Below are positions 43,736 through 55,236 of a DNA stretch of 64,000 nucleotides, in pieces. Within the stretch, counting starts at the first letter, position 1. Every line of letters starts with the position of its first letter. The stretch comes from JAFAXD01 sp963816775 (GTDB lineage: Bacteria > Pseudomonadota > Alphaproteobacteria > Rhizobiales > Xanthobacteraceae), in NCBI GenBank assembly GCA_963816775.1, contig CAWFLX010000025.1, positions 1 to 64,000 on the forward strand. Reading direction: 5' to 3'. The notes under the pieces are model-generated. The model ran no database searches. It was not told the DNA's origin and saw only the letters and a list, made by a program, of their open reading frames with translations. A program made the translations under genes and the position numbers.

Positions 43736-44007
43736 GCCCACAGCGCTCCTCGGTTGCTGCGCCGCGCACCGTCACTCCGTTACCGTTCAAGGCCGTTATT
43801 TTCCGGCGCGACGTACCTCGCTTTCATCGCTTGGGTTGAGGAGGCCTAAGCCCGGCGAGCGTCGCGCTATTTTCCAGACGCCCGAAATCGCCATGGCAAA
43901 GGTGGCGCAAATAGAGGAGACTTGAATAGGGTTCGTCAGCAGAAAACAAACGCGACGAGCGATATCGCTGGTGCATCCAACCCCGCGCCCGCGTTCAAGG
44001 AGGCGAC

Positions 44008-44265
44008 ATGCGTGTTATTGTTTTGGTTGCAGCCGCCTTGACCATCGCAGCGAGCGTGGATTCGGCCCCAGCGGCGACCTATCCCTGGTGCGCTCATTAC
44101 ATGATGGGAAACGCGCCGCAAAACTGCGGGTTTTCCACACTGGAGCAGTGCCGCATGACCGTCGCAGGTATCGGCGGAACCTGTGAATTCAACCCGTTCT
44201 ATGCGACCTCGCCGCCAGGGGCCGCCCCGCCAACCTCGCGCCGCCTGCGCTCACGCGGCGGATAG
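44008..44265 (+). CDS. DUF3551 domain-containing secreted protein
   Basis: This 85-residue protein has a signal peptide (residues 1-23, SAPAA) and the DUF3551 pattern YPWCAHYMMGNAPQNCGFST followed by LEQCRMTVAGIGGTCEFNPF. The four cysteines probably form two disulfides in the periplasm. These proteins are abundant in Bradyrhizobium and relatives, and function is unknown. ATG 44008 follows AAGGAGGCGAC. It is the only plus-strand protein gene inside the housekeeping block. Confidence 0.85.
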   Translation: MRVIVLVAAALTIAASVDSAPAATYPWCAHYMMGNAPQNCGFSTLEQCRMTVAGIGGTCEFNPFYATSPPGAAPPTSRRLRSRGG

Positions 44266-44320
44266 TGACGCCGCGCGCGGCTGCATCTGATCCGCGCGGC
44301 AGCCGGCGATCACCGCAATA

Positions 44321-44587
44321 TCACCGCATCCCGAAGAGCGCGCCCAGGTCGTCGAGCGTGATCAGCCGCGTGACGTAGCAGTAGTAGAAGACGCCGAACA
44401 AAGCGGCCGAGATCAGCGTCGTCCAAACAAGCTTTTTTCCGAGTGCCGGAACGCTCGGGGCGCCAGGGTCCGTTCCAGGCGCAGCCTCGCCGGTCTCACT
44501 CTGAGAACGCACGCCCCAGGGCAGGACCGCGAACAATACGGTCCACCACATGATGAAATAGATCGCGGCGAAGGTCGGCCAAGACAC
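44321..44587 (-). CDS. DUF1467 family membrane protein
   Basis: This 88-residue protein has two transmembrane helices (residues about 6-26 and 54-76) and a short polar loop. The opening FAAIYFIMWWTVLFAVLPWG and the LITLDDLG tail are the DUF1467 signature. It sits between mce and proS, where it is conserved in alphaproteobacteria. Function is unknown. Confidence 0.85.
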   Translation of the reverse strand: MSWPTFAAIYFIMWWTVLFAVLPWGVRSQSETGEAAPGTDPGAPSVPALGKKLVWTTLISAALFGVFYYCYVTRLITLDDLGALFGMR

Positions 44588-44593
44588 GACCGC

Positions 44594-44998
44594 TCACGCT
44601 TGCTCAAGCTCAACCAGCGTACCGCAGAAATCCTTGGGATGCAGGAACAGCACCGGCTTGCCATGCGCGCCGATCTTCGGCTCGCCGTCGCCCAGAACGC
44701 GAGCACCCTGCCCCTTGAGCCGATCGCGGACCGCGATGATGTCGTCGACCTCGTAGCAAATGTGGTGGATGCCCCCGTCGGCGTTGCGTTCGAGAAATTT
44801 TGCGATCGGGGAGCCGTCCCCGAGCGGCTCGAGCAGCTCGATCTTGGTGTTGGGCAGGGTGACAAATACGGTCGTCACGCCGTGGGCAGGCTGCGGCACT
44901 TTGTCCGACACTTGGGCCGCGAGTGTATCGCGATAGACCCGGGTCGCCGCGTCGATATCGCGCACCGCGATCGCCACATGGTTCAGCCGTCCGATCAT
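44594..44998 (-). CDS. mce: Methylmalonyl-CoA epimerase
   Basis: This 134-residue VOC-fold enzyme interconverts the two epimers of methylmalonyl-CoA in propionate use. It starts MIGRLNHVAIAVRDIDAATR with the first metal His. It continues with GDGSPIAKFLERNADGGIHH (second His) and ends FLHPKDFCGTLVELEQA with the metal Glu. ATG 44998 gives the family start; a second ATG lies five codons upstream. Confidence 0.93.
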   Translation of the reverse strand: MIGRLNHVAIAVRDIDAATRVYRDTLAAQVSDKVPQPAHGVTTVFVTLPNTKIELLEPLGDGSPIAKFLERNADGGIHHICYEVDDIIAVRDRLKGQGARVLGDGEPKIGAHGKPVLFLHPKDFCGTLVELEQA

Positions 44999-45033
44999 CC
45001 GCACCTTCTCCATTCGTCCCGGCCGGCGCTAAT

Positions 45034-46704
45034 TTATACGGTCGAAACGTGCACGAGACATAGTGGCTTCTTGCCCCAATTCTCGGCGATCGCCGAACGG
45101 ACTGCGCCGCGCACCGCCTGCATGACCGCTTCCGGGTCGCGTCGCCGCGGCTTCGGTAGTTGCTCAAGCGTGCCGGTTACGACCTCATCCACGATATCCG
45201 CGATCCGCTCGCCGGCAGCGCTCAGTTCGGGAATTCCGATCATCTCGACCTGCGGGTCAGCCACCATGATCCCCTTGTGGTCCAGTACGATCGCCACCGA
45301 TACGATCCCTGCGAATCCCAACCGGCGGCGGTCTGCGACCGTGCGTTGCTCGGCATCGACAATCAGGCGACCGTCCTTGTAGAGGCGACCGGCGCGCACC
45401 TCGTCGACGATGCCGGGGGATCCGGGCGCAAGCCGGACCAGATCGCCATTGGCGCAAGTGATCACGTCTTTGACCCCGATCGCGCGCGCCACTTTTGCAT
45501 GCTCGGCGAGGTGCAACGCCTCGCCATGGACCGGAATGGCAATCTTTGGCCTGACCCAGCGGTACATGTCCTCCAGTTCGCCGCGTCGCGGATGCCCGGA
45601 CACGTGCACCAGATGCGTGCGGTCGGTTATCACCTCGATGCCTTGCCGGACCAAACCGTTGATGACCCGCGCAATCGCCTTCTCGTTGCCGGGGATCGGA
45701 CGCGCCGAGAAAATCACCCGGTCGCCCATCCCCAGCGTCACCTCGGGATGTTCGTCCTGAGCGATACGCGACAGCGCGGCGCGCGGCTCGCCCTGGCTGC
45801 CGGTGCAAAGCGCCACCACCTTGTCGGGCGGCAGATAGCCGTAGCTTTCAGCGGGCCGGAAATCTTGCACGCCGTCCAGATAGCCAGTCTCGCGTGCGAC
45901 CTGGACCACCCGATCCATCGCGCGACCCACCACGACGACCTCGCGATCGGCAGCGCGCGCCGCCGCGGCGACCGCCCGGATGCGCGCGACGTGCGATGCA
46001 AACGTCGTGACGGCGACACGGGCGGGCGCGGTCCTGATCAGATCGGCAAGCGTCTTTGCGACGTCGGATTCGGACGGCGAGCGGCCGTCGCGCACCGCGT
46101 TGGTGGAATCCCCGACCAGGGCCAGGCAGCCCTCCTCGCCCAACGCCCTCAATTTGGCCTCGTCGGTCGGCGGTCCGATCAGGGGGGTGGGGTCGATCTT
46201 CCAATCCCCGGTGTGCAGCACGGCGCCAAGCGCGGTCCGGATGATCAGGCCGTTCGATTCCGGAATCGAATGCGCGACCGACACATATTCCACGTCGAAC
46301 GGCCCAAGCGTGATGCGGCCGCCGAGGGGAACCGCCCGCACGTCGACCTCAGGCGCGCCGGGTTCGGACAGTCGCTTCGCTTCCAACAGGGCCGCCGTGA
46401 ACGGCGTCGCGTACACGGGCACGCGCAATCGCGGCCACAGGTCGAGCAACGCGCCGAAATGATCCTCGTGGGCGTGGGTAAGCACGATTCCGACGATGTT
46501 GCGTCGTTCTTCGATCGGATAGGCGATGTCGGGCATGATCAGATCGACCCCCGGCAGGTCGTCGCCCGCGAATGCAACGCCGAAATCGACGATGAGCCAC
46601 CGTTTGCTGCGCTCGGATCCGATCCCGTAGAGCGCGAGGTTCATTCCAATTTCGCCGACGCCGCCGAGCGGGGCAAATACGAATTCCTCGTTGGGGCTCG
46701 ACAT
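45034..46704 (-). CDS. rnj: Ribonuclease J
   Basis: This 556-residue metallo-beta-lactamase / beta-CASP ribonuclease has the zinc motif VLTHAHEDHFGALLDLWPRL. The beta-CASP segment includes LCTGSQGEPRAALSRIA and the HVSGHPRRGELEDMYRWVRP block, and the C-terminal domain is normal. In alphaproteobacteria RNase J matures rRNA and trims mRNA 5' ends. It lies between birA and mce in the conserved order. Confidence 0.94.
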   Translation of the reverse strand: MSSPNEEFVFAPLGGVGEIGMNLALYGIGSERSKRWLIVDFGVAFAGDDLPGVDLIMPDIAYPIEERRNIVGIVLTHAHEDHFGALLDLWPRLRVPVYATPFTAALLEAKRLSEPGAPEVDVRAVPLGGRITLGPFDVEYVSVAHSIPESNGLIIRTALGAVLHTGDWKIDPTPLIGPPTDEAKLRALGEEGCLALVGDSTNAVRDGRSPSESDVAKTLADLIRTAPARVAVTTFASHVARIRAVAAAARAADREVVVVGRAMDRVVQVARETGYLDGVQDFRPAESYGYLPPDKVVALCTGSQGEPRAALSRIAQDEHPEVTLGMGDRVIFSARPIPGNEKAIARVINGLVRQGIEVITDRTHLVHVSGHPRRGELEDMYRWVRPKIAIPVHGEALHLAEHAKVARAIGVKDVITCANGDLVRLAPGSPGIVDEVRAGRLYKDGRLIVDAEQRTVADRRRLGFAGIVSVAIVLDHKGIMVADPQVEMIGIPELSAAGERIADIVDEVVTGTLEQLPKPRRRDPEAVMQAVRGAVRSAIAENWGKKPLCLVHVSTV

Positions 46705-46710
46705 AGACGG

Positions 46711-47580
46711 CTATGTTGTCGACGTAGGAGCTGGTCGGTCGATCTCAAACACATCGCCCGCGGTAATCACCTCGACGGAGCCGTCCGGCAGGCGAAGCAG
46801 TAATCGTCCGGCGTCGTCGAGCGACTCGAACCGCCCGCGCAGCTCCCGCTCGCCAAGGCGCACCCGAAGCTCGCTCCCGGCCGGATGCGCGCGGGCCAGC
46901 CAGTCGGCGCGGACCGATGCGAAACGCATCCCCCGGTCCCATTGCGCGACTCGCCGCCCCAATGCGGACGACAACGCCGGGAGCAGCGCTTTCGGCGTCG
47001 CCGGGATTCCCTGCGCGCGCAAGTCAGTTGCCGGATAATCGGTATCGTCGGGATGGTGCAGGCAATTGATTCCGATGCCGATTGCGACCGCCAGGGGGGT
47101 CCCCTCGCCTTCGATCAGGATTCCGGCAACCTTCCTCCCGCGCAACAAGACGTCGTTTGGCCATTTCAGCGCCAAGGGTAGCGGCGCGTCGGCGGCAAAA
47201 TTCAAAATGGCATCGTAGACCGCGAGCCCGCCGACAAACGAGAGTTGCGCTGCAAGCTCGGCCGGCGCCGGATCCGGTAGCAAAAGGGTCGCGTAGAGAT
47301 TGCCGGGCTGAGAGACCCAGGCGCGGCCGCGTCGGCCCCGGCCAGCGCTCTGCGCACGCGCGGTGATCCAGAGCGGCCCCGCCTCGCCCGCGCGCGCACG
47401 TGCGAGCGCTTCCGAATTGGTCGAGCTCACAACATCACAGACGATGTGCCTGATCGGAGCGGAGTCGCCATAAGGAACGCGGTCAGGCGACGCCGCACCG
47501 CCAAGATCGGTACTCGTTGCGGTCGATGCCGCGGACGGCAACGGGCCCCTCACCTTGCCGGCGAGCGCTTCTGGTTCCAT
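46711..47580 (-). CDS. birA: Biotin--[acetyl-CoA-carboxylase] ligase (catalytic only)
   Basis: This 289-residue ligase biotinylates the carboxylase carrier protein. The biotin/ATP loop is SAGRGRRGRAWVSQPGNLYA, and KWPNDVLLRGRKVAGILIEG holds the catalytic Lys. The N-terminal helix-turn-helix of E. coli BirA is absent, so it is not a repressor. ATG 47580 overlaps the nuoN stop (ATGA), tying it to the complex I operon. The frame also extends upstream antisense to nuoN logic but without coding support. Confidence 0.93.
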   Translation of the reverse strand: MEPEALAGKVRGPLPSAASTATSTDLGGAASPDRVPYGDSAPIRHIVCDVVSSTNSEALARARAGEAGPLWITARAQSAGRGRRGRAWVSQPGNLYATLLLPDPAPAELAAQLSFVGGLAVYDAILNFAADAPLPLALKWPNDVLLRGRKVAGILIEGEGTPLAVAIGIGINCLHHPDDTDYPATDLRAQGIPATPKALLPALSSALGRRVAQWDRGMRFASVRADWLARAHPAGSELRVRLGERELRGRFESLDDAGRLLLRLPDGSVEVITAGDVFEIDRPAPTSTT

Positions 47581-49004
47581 CAGAACAGCGATTTGGCCGC
47601 GGCGGCCGCCGCGTTCACCAGCGGACTTGGCACCACAAAGAACAGCAGGTTGAACAACCCGGTGATACCAAGAACGACTTTGAGCTCGGTCCGCATGGGG
47701 GCAAACCCCGGCGCCGGTTCGTCGAAGTACATGACTTTGACGATCAGCAGATAGTAGTAGGCGCCGATAACGCTTGCGATAACACCGATGACGGCGAGCA
47801 CGTAAAGGCCCGCCTTGATGGCCGCGAGAAACACGTAGAATTTCGCGAAGAAACCCGCGAGCGGCGGAAGGCCGGCGAGTGAAAACAGCAGCATCGCGAA
47901 CAGGAATGCCATCGGCCCGTTGGTCCGCGCGAGCCCGGCAAGATCGGAAATGGTTTCGATCGGACCTTCCTCGCGGCGCATGGCCAGGATGCAGGCGAAC
48001 GCACCCAACGTCATGGTCACGTAGATCGTCAGGTAGACGAGCACCCCCTGGACACCCTCGCTCGTCCCCGCCGCCAACCCAATCAGGGCGAAACCCATGT
48101 GCCCGATAGACGAATACGCCATCAGCCGTTTGATGTTGGTCTGCCCAATAGCGGCAAATGCGCCAAGCAGCATCGAGGCAATCGCCACAAACGATAGGAT
48201 CTGCTGCCATTGCAACATGATTGCTGGGAACGCCGTGAGCGCGACGCGCAGGAAGATCGCCATGGCGGCGACTTTCGGCGCTGCCGCGAAGAATGCGGTG
48301 ATCGGGGTCGGCGCCCCTTGGTAGACGTCGGGCGTCCACATGTGGAATGGCACGGCTGAGATTTTGAAGCATAGGCCGGCAAACAGGAAAACCAGGCCGA
48401 ACGTCAGACCTACTCCGCCTTCGGTGGCGGCGCTGGCAATACCGGCAAAGGTCACTGTCCCGGTGAAGCCATAGATCAGCGAACAGCCGTACAGCAGCAT
48501 CCCGGACGACAAAGCGCCGAGCACGAAGTATTTCAGACCAGCTTCCGTCGATCGCACGTTGTCGCGATCGATGGCGGCGACGACGTAGAGCGAGAGACTT
48601 ATCAACTCAAGCCCGAGGTAGAGCGCAATCAGATCCCCGGCGGAGATCAAGACCATCATCCCGGTCGTGGCGAGCAGGATGAGGACCGCGTATTCGAACA
48701 TCTGCCGGCTCGGCAACTCAAGAAAGCCGATCGACATCACGATCGCGGCGCCCGATCCGATCAGGGCCAGGACTTTCATGAAGCGGCCAAATCCATCGAC
48801 CACGAAGCTTCCCCCGAACAGCACCGATTTGTCCGCCGGAATTGCCAGCACTAACAGGCCGACGATCAGCAACAGGAACAGCGCGCAACCAGTCACCAGG
48901 TTGGTCGATGTTTCGCCGAGCACCGCCCCCACCATCAGAAGCGCCATGGCGCCGACCGCAAGCAGCAGCTCCGGCAGCAGCGGATAATAGGCGGACAATT
49001 GCAT
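47580..49004 (-). CDS. nuoN: NADH-quinone oxidoreductase subunit N
   Basis: This 474-residue antiporter-like subunit of complex I has about 14 helices. A conserved Glu/Lys set is visible in YLGLELISLSLYVVAAIDRD and YFVLGALSSGMLLYG. It ends the complex I gene series and overlaps birA by four bases. Proton pumping with NuoL and NuoM. Confidence 0.95.
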   Translation of the reverse strand: MQLSAYYPLLPELLLAVGAMALLMVGAVLGETSTNLVTGCALFLLLIVGLLVLAIPADKSVLFGGSFVVDGFGRFMKVLALIGSGAAIVMSIGFLELPSRQMFEYAVLILLATTGMMVLISAGDLIALYLGLELISLSLYVVAAIDRDNVRSTEAGLKYFVLGALSSGMLLYGCSLIYGFTGTVTFAGIASAATEGGVGLTFGLVFLFAGLCFKISAVPFHMWTPDVYQGAPTPITAFFAAAPKVAAMAIFLRVALTAFPAIMLQWQQILSFVAIASMLLGAFAAIGQTNIKRLMAYSSIGHMGFALIGLAAGTSEGVQGVLVYLTIYVTMTLGAFACILAMRREEGPIETISDLAGLARTNGPMAFLFAMLLFSLAGLPPLAGFFAKFYVFLAAIKAGLYVLAVIGVIASVIGAYYYLLIVKVMYFDEPAPGFAPMRTELKVVLGITGLFNLLFFVVPSPLVNAAAAAAKSLF

Positions 49005-49023
49005 GGCTCGCTCTTCCCTGGTC

Positions 49024-50663
49024 TCACTTCACCGGAGCTATCGCTGCTCGTTGCGACAGCTGGGATTCAGGCTTGCTCTTGATGTATTTGATCTTGACCA
49101 GCGTCTTTTCCGGATCGGCAGGCAGCATTTCGACCGCGCCGACCGGGAAATCGACCTTGGAATCGGAGGCCTGCACGGCCGGCTTACCCGCCACCCTATG
49201 CTGATAATTCTCAAGGAGCGCGGTGACCGACGCCGCCGACATGTCCAGCACCGGCTTCGGATAGACGCCGAACAGGATGGTCAGCACCAGAAGCGGAGCA
49301 AATGTCACGATTTCGCGTCCGCTGAGATCAAGCATGTGGGCGAGCGACGGTTTGTCGAGGACCCCGAAGATGACCTGGCGGTAGAGCCACAGGGCATAGC
49401 AAGCCGACAGAATGAGTCCGGTGGCCGCCAAGGTGGCCACCCAGGTATTGACCTTGAACGTGCCGATCAGCGAGAGAAATTCGCCAATGAACCCGGTGGT
49501 GCCGGGCAAGCCGACATTCGCCAGCGTGAACACCATGAACACCGCGGCGTAAAGCGGCATCCGGTTGACCAACCCGCCATAGGCCGCGATCTCGCGCGTA
49601 TGCATCCGGTCGTAAACGACGCCGACGCATAAGAACAGGGCGCCGGACACCAGGCCGTGCGAGATCATTTGGAAGATGCCGCCGGCGATCCCTTGCAGGG
49701 TGCCGGCGAAGATGCCCATCGTCACGAAGCCCATATGCGCCACTGACGAGTAGGCGATGAGCTTCTTCATGTCTTGCTGCACCAGGGCGACCAGCGACGT
49801 GTAGATGATCGCCACCACCGCCAACGCGAACATGAGGGGAGCGAATTCCTGCGAAGCCAGCGGGAACATCGGGAGCGAGAACCGCAGGAAACCGTAGCCG
49901 CCCATCTTGAGCAGGATCGCCGCCAGGATAACCGATCCGGCCGTCGGCGCTTCGACATGCGCGTCGGGGAGCCACGTGTGCACCGGCCACATTGGAAGCT
50001 TGACGGCGAACGAAGCCAGAAATGCAAACCAGGCCCAGGTCTGCAGCGAGCGCGGGAACTCGTGGTGCAGCAGCGTCGGGATATCGGTGGTGCCCGCGCT
50101 CCAATACATCGCCATGATGGCGAGCAGCATCAGCACCGACCCAAGCAGCGTGTAGAGGAAGAACTTGAAGCTTGCATAGACGCGACGCGGGCCGCCCCAG
50201 ATCCCGATGATCAGGAACATCGGAATGAGGCCGCCTTCGAAGAACAGATAGAACAGCACCAGATCGAGCGCCGAGAACGTGCCGACCATCAGCGTTTCGA
50301 GTACCAGGAACGCGATCATGTATTCCTTGACGCGCCGCTGCACCGCCTCGAAGCTCGCAATGATGCAGATCGGCAGCAGTCCGGTGGTGAGAATGACGAA
50401 CGGCAGCGAAATGCCGTCGACGCCCATATGATAGGTGATGGCACCGCCGAGCCACGGACGCCGCTCCACGAACTGGAATTCGGCCGAGCTCGCATCGAAG
50501 CGCCAGATCAGGACCAACGAAATTGCGAATGTGATCAAGGTCGTCCACAAGGCGACCCAGCGGGCGTTGCGCTCGACCGCGGCATCGTCGCCGCGCAACG
50601 TCATAATGAACAGCGCGCCGACCAGCGGCAGGAATACGGTAACGGATAGGATCGGCCAGCTCA

Positions 50664-50664
<1 letters not shown>
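49024..50664 (-). CDS. nuoM: NADH-quinone oxidoreductase subunit M
   Basis: This 546-residue proton-pumping subunit of complex I starts MSWPILSVTVFLPLVGALFI at ATG 50664, overlapping the nuoL stop (ATGA). Conserved segments are FFEGGLIPMFLIIGIWGG, LPDAHVEAPTAGSVILAAIL and LIAYSSVAHMGFVTMGIF. The frame extends nine codons upstream without support. Confidence 0.95.
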
Positions 50665-52739
<2,075 letters not shown>

Positions 52740-52741
52740 CG

Positions 52742-53050
52742 TCAGCCTTTCATCAGGTTGATGTCTTCGACCGCGATCGACCCGCGATTGCGGTAGAACA
52801 CAACCAGAATGGCAAGTCCGATCGCCGCCTCCGCCGCTGCCACCGTGAGTACGACCAGCGCGAACACCTGGCCGACGAGATCGCCCAGGAAAGCCGAGAA
52901 CGCCACGAAGTTGATGTTGACCGCGAGCAGAATGAGCTCGATCGACATCAGGATGACGATCACGTTCTTTCGGTTGATGAAGATGCCGACGATCCCCAGC
53001 GTGAACAGGATCGCGGCAACCGTGAGATAGTGCCCAAGCCCGATCGTCAC
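52742..53050 (-). CDS. nuoK: NADH-quinone oxidoreductase subunit K
   Basis: This 102-residue three-helix subunit of complex I has the buried Glu in LMSIELILLAVNINFVAFS and a second in VAAAEAAIGLAILVVFYRNR. The start is a GTG at 53050, one base after the nuoJ stop. Length and spacing are normal. Confidence 0.95.
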   Translation of the reverse strand: MTIGLGHYLTVAAILFTLGIVGIFINRKNVIVILMSIELILLAVNINFVAFSAFLGDLVGQVFALVVLTVAAAEAAIGLAILVVFYRNRGSIAVEDINLMKG

Positions 53051-53051
53051 G

Positions 53052-53669
53052 TTAGATCCCCTGCCCCGGACGCACCTGGCGAATTTCGATCGCGGTCGCC
53101 TTGGTGCGCGCGACCTGTGCGGCGACGTTTTGGCGCTTGATGTTGGCCTTGTGCCGTAGCGTCAGCACGATGGCCCCGATCATGGCGACCAGCAACACCA
53201 GCCCGGCCGCTTCGAAATAGTAGACGTAGCGCGTATAGAGCACGAGACCGAGCGCCGCGGTATTCGTGGTGTTCTGGGCGATCGGCGTGGCGATCGCCCG
53301 CGGCGCGGTCGGGCTGATCACCCAGGACAACCCGATAAACACGAGCTCAATCATAAAGATGACCCCAACCGTCCCCGCGACCGGCAGGTAATTCAGGACG
53401 CCCTGCCGCAATTCCACGAAGTCGACGTCGAGCATCATCACGACGAACAGGAACAGGACCGCGACGGCGCCGACGTAAACGACGATCAGGATCATCGCCA
53501 GGAATTCCGCCCCCAGCAGCACGAACAGCGCCGCCGCGTTGACAAACGTCAAAATCAGGAACAACACCGAATGCACGGGATTACGCGCTGCGATCACCAT
53601 GAAGGCGGACGCGATGCACACCCCGGCAAACAAATAGAAAAACAACGCGGGAAAGAACATTCCGGCCAC
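53052..53669 (-). CDS. nuoJ: NADH-quinone oxidoreductase subunit J
   Basis: This 205-residue membrane subunit has five helices. It shows NPVHSVLFLILTFVNAAALF and the conserved Tyr/Glu region EFLAMILIVVYVGAVAVLFL. It abuts nuoI directly and continues into nuoK. Confidence 0.95.
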   Translation of the reverse strand: MAGMFFPALFFYLFAGVCIASAFMVIAARNPVHSVLFLILTFVNAAALFVLLGAEFLAMILIVVYVGAVAVLFLFVVMMLDVDFVELRQGVLNYLPVAGTVGVIFMIELVFIGLSWVISPTAPRAIATPIAQNTTNTAALGLVLYTRYVYYFEAAGLVLLVAMIGAIVLTLRHKANIKRQNVAAQVARTKATAIEIRQVRPGQGI

Positions 53670-54161
53670 TCACCGATACGGCGCATCGAGCGCGATATTC
53701 CTGGCGATCTCGCGTTCCCAACGATCACCGTTCGCCAACAGCCGCTCTTTGTCGTAGTAGAGTTCCTCGCGCGTCTCGGTCGCGAACTCGAAGTTCGGCC
53801 CTTCCACGATGGCGTCCACCGGGCACGCTTCCTGGCACATCCCGCAATAGATGCATTTCACCATGTCGATGTCGTAACGCGTGGCGCGGCGGGTGCCGTC
53901 GTTGCGGCGCGGTCCGGCTTCGATTGTGATCGCTTGCGCGGGGCAGATCGCCTCGCACAGCTTGCAGGCGATGCAGCGCTCCTCGCCGTTCGGATAGCGT
54001 CGTAGCGCGTGCTCGCCGCGAAAGCGCGGGGAGATTGGATTTTTCTCGAACGGATAATTGATCGTGCGTTTCGGCTGGAAGAAATAGCGCATCGACAACA
54101 CGATGGCCGATACGAATTCCTGCAGCAGCAGCGCGCGCGCAACGCTATCGATCCTCATCAT
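53670..54161 (-). CDS. nuoI: NADH-quinone oxidoreductase subunit I
   Basis: This 163-residue ferredoxin-like subunit carries two [4Fe-4S] clusters (N6a, N6b). The motifs are CIACKLCEAICP and CIYCGMCQEACPVDAI. ATG 54161 (MMRID) or 54158 (MRID) are both plausible starts; the upstream codons are not family-like. It follows nuoH by 17 bases. Confidence 0.95.
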   Translation of the reverse strand: MMRIDSVARALLLQEFVSAIVLSMRYFFQPKRTINYPFEKNPISPRFRGEHALRRYPNGEERCIACKLCEAICPAQAITIEAGPRRNDGTRRATRYDIDMVKCIYCGMCQEACPVDAIVEGPNFEFATETREELYYDKERLLANGDRWEREIARNIALDAPYR

Positions 54162-54177
54162 GTCCTCGAATCCGGGC

Positions 54178-55236
54178 TCATTTCGGAGCGAGCCCGCCAA
54201 ACTGCAGAACCGCGGCGACAATCACGATCATCGCCAACGACAATGGCAGAAAAACCTTCCAGCCCAGCCGCATCAGCTGGTCGTACCGGTAACGTGGAAC
54301 AAACGCCTTCACCAAGGCGAACATGAAGAACACGAAGCTGGCCTTGAGCACGAACCAGATGACGCCGGGGACCCAGGTGAACGGCGGCACCGCGAGCGGC
54401 GGCAGCCACCCGCCGAGGAACAGGATCGTGGCCATGGCGCACATGGTCGCGATCGCCACGTACTCGCCCAGCATGAACATCATGTAAGGGGTCGAGCCGT
54501 ACTCGACCATGAACCCCGCCACCAACTCGGACTCCGCTTCGACCAGGTCGAACGGCGGTCGGTTGGTTTCGGCGAGCGCCGACACGAAGAACACGATGAA
54601 CATCGGGAACAACGGCAGCCAATACCAGTTCAACACCGTAAACCACGGAATGCCGATCAGGGTCGCGATCCCGTAGCGCTCCTGCGCGCCGACGATGGCT
54701 GACAAGTTGAGCGAGCCGACGCACAGCAGCACCGTCACGAAGACGAATCCGATCGAGACTTCGTACGACACCATTTGGGCGGCGGACCGCAGCGCCGAGA
54801 GGAACGGATATTTGGAGTTCGACGCCCATCCCGCCATGATCACGCCGTAGACCATGAGCGAGGAGATCGCGAAAATGTAGAGGATGCCGACGTTGATGTC
54901 GGCGATCATCCAGCCGACGTTCACCGGGATCACAGCCCAGGCTGCAAGCGCGAGCACGCAGGTCACGAGCGGCGCCAACAGAAACACGCCTTTGTTGGCG
55001 CCGGACGGAATCGTCGGCTCCTTGAGCACGAATTTCAGAAGATCGGCGAACGATTGCAGTAGGCCCCACGGGCCGACCACGTTCGGTCCGCGCCTGATCT
55101 GAACCGCCGCCCAGATTTTACGATCGGCCAACAGCACGTAGGCGATTGCGATCAGCAGGATGACCAGCATCATGACGCTCTGCGCCACCATGATGATGAC
55201 TGGCCAAACGTAGCTGATGAAAAAATCCGACATCAT
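54178..55236 (-). CDS. nuoH: NADH-quinone oxidoreductase subunit H
   Basis: This 352-residue subunit contributes to the quinone pocket at the membrane junction. It has eight helices, RRGPNVVGPWGLLQSFADLL and the charged loop ALAETNRPPFDLVEAESELV. The ATG at 55236 overlaps the nuoG stop; ATG 55233 (MSDFF) is the alternative. Confidence 0.95.
   Translation of the reverse strand: MMSDFFISYVWPVIIMVAQSVMMLVILLIAIAYVLLADRKIWAAVQIRRGPNVVGPWGLLQSFADLLKFVLKEPTIPSGANKGVFLLAPLVTCVLALAAWAVIPVNVGWMIADINVGILYIFAISSLMVYGVIMAGWASNSKYPFLSALRSAAQMVSYEVSIGFVFVTVLLCVGSLNLSAIVGAQERYGIATLIGIPWFTVLNWYWLPLFPMFIVFFVSALAETNRPPFDLVEAESELVAGFMVEYGSTPYMMFMLGEYVAIATMCAMATILFLGGWLPPLAVPPFTWVPGVIWFVLKASFVFFMFALVKAFVPRYRYDQLMRLGWKVFLPLSLAMIVIVAAVLQFGGLAPK

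Larger units (their letters stand above)
43263..44007. other. Long intergenic region with a strong terminator
   Basis: This is about 745 bases with no convincing protein gene. The main signal is a plus-strand intrinsic terminator at 43707-43735 preceded by hairpin-forming sequence that may be a small RNA. A short plus frame at 43893 (10 codons) is not supported. The DUF3551 ribosome-binding site ends the region. Confidence 0.6.

Noticed and set aside
44200..44330. Bidirectional terminator between the DUF3551 gene and the DUF1467 gene
   Set aside because: The gap has GC-rich inverted segments but no T tract on either strand, so I do not call one.
46711..48372. A 553-codon version of birA extending into nuoN
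   Set aside because: Upstream of ATG 47580 the translation is out-of-frame nuoN with no homology. The ATGA overlap with nuoN marks the real start.
48876..50548. Other long frames overlapping nuoL, nuoM and nuoG (for example 49328-50548, 50875-52704)
   Set aside because: They are same-strand shadows of proteins with clear complex I motifs, and their translations are Arg/Gly-rich with no family resemblance.
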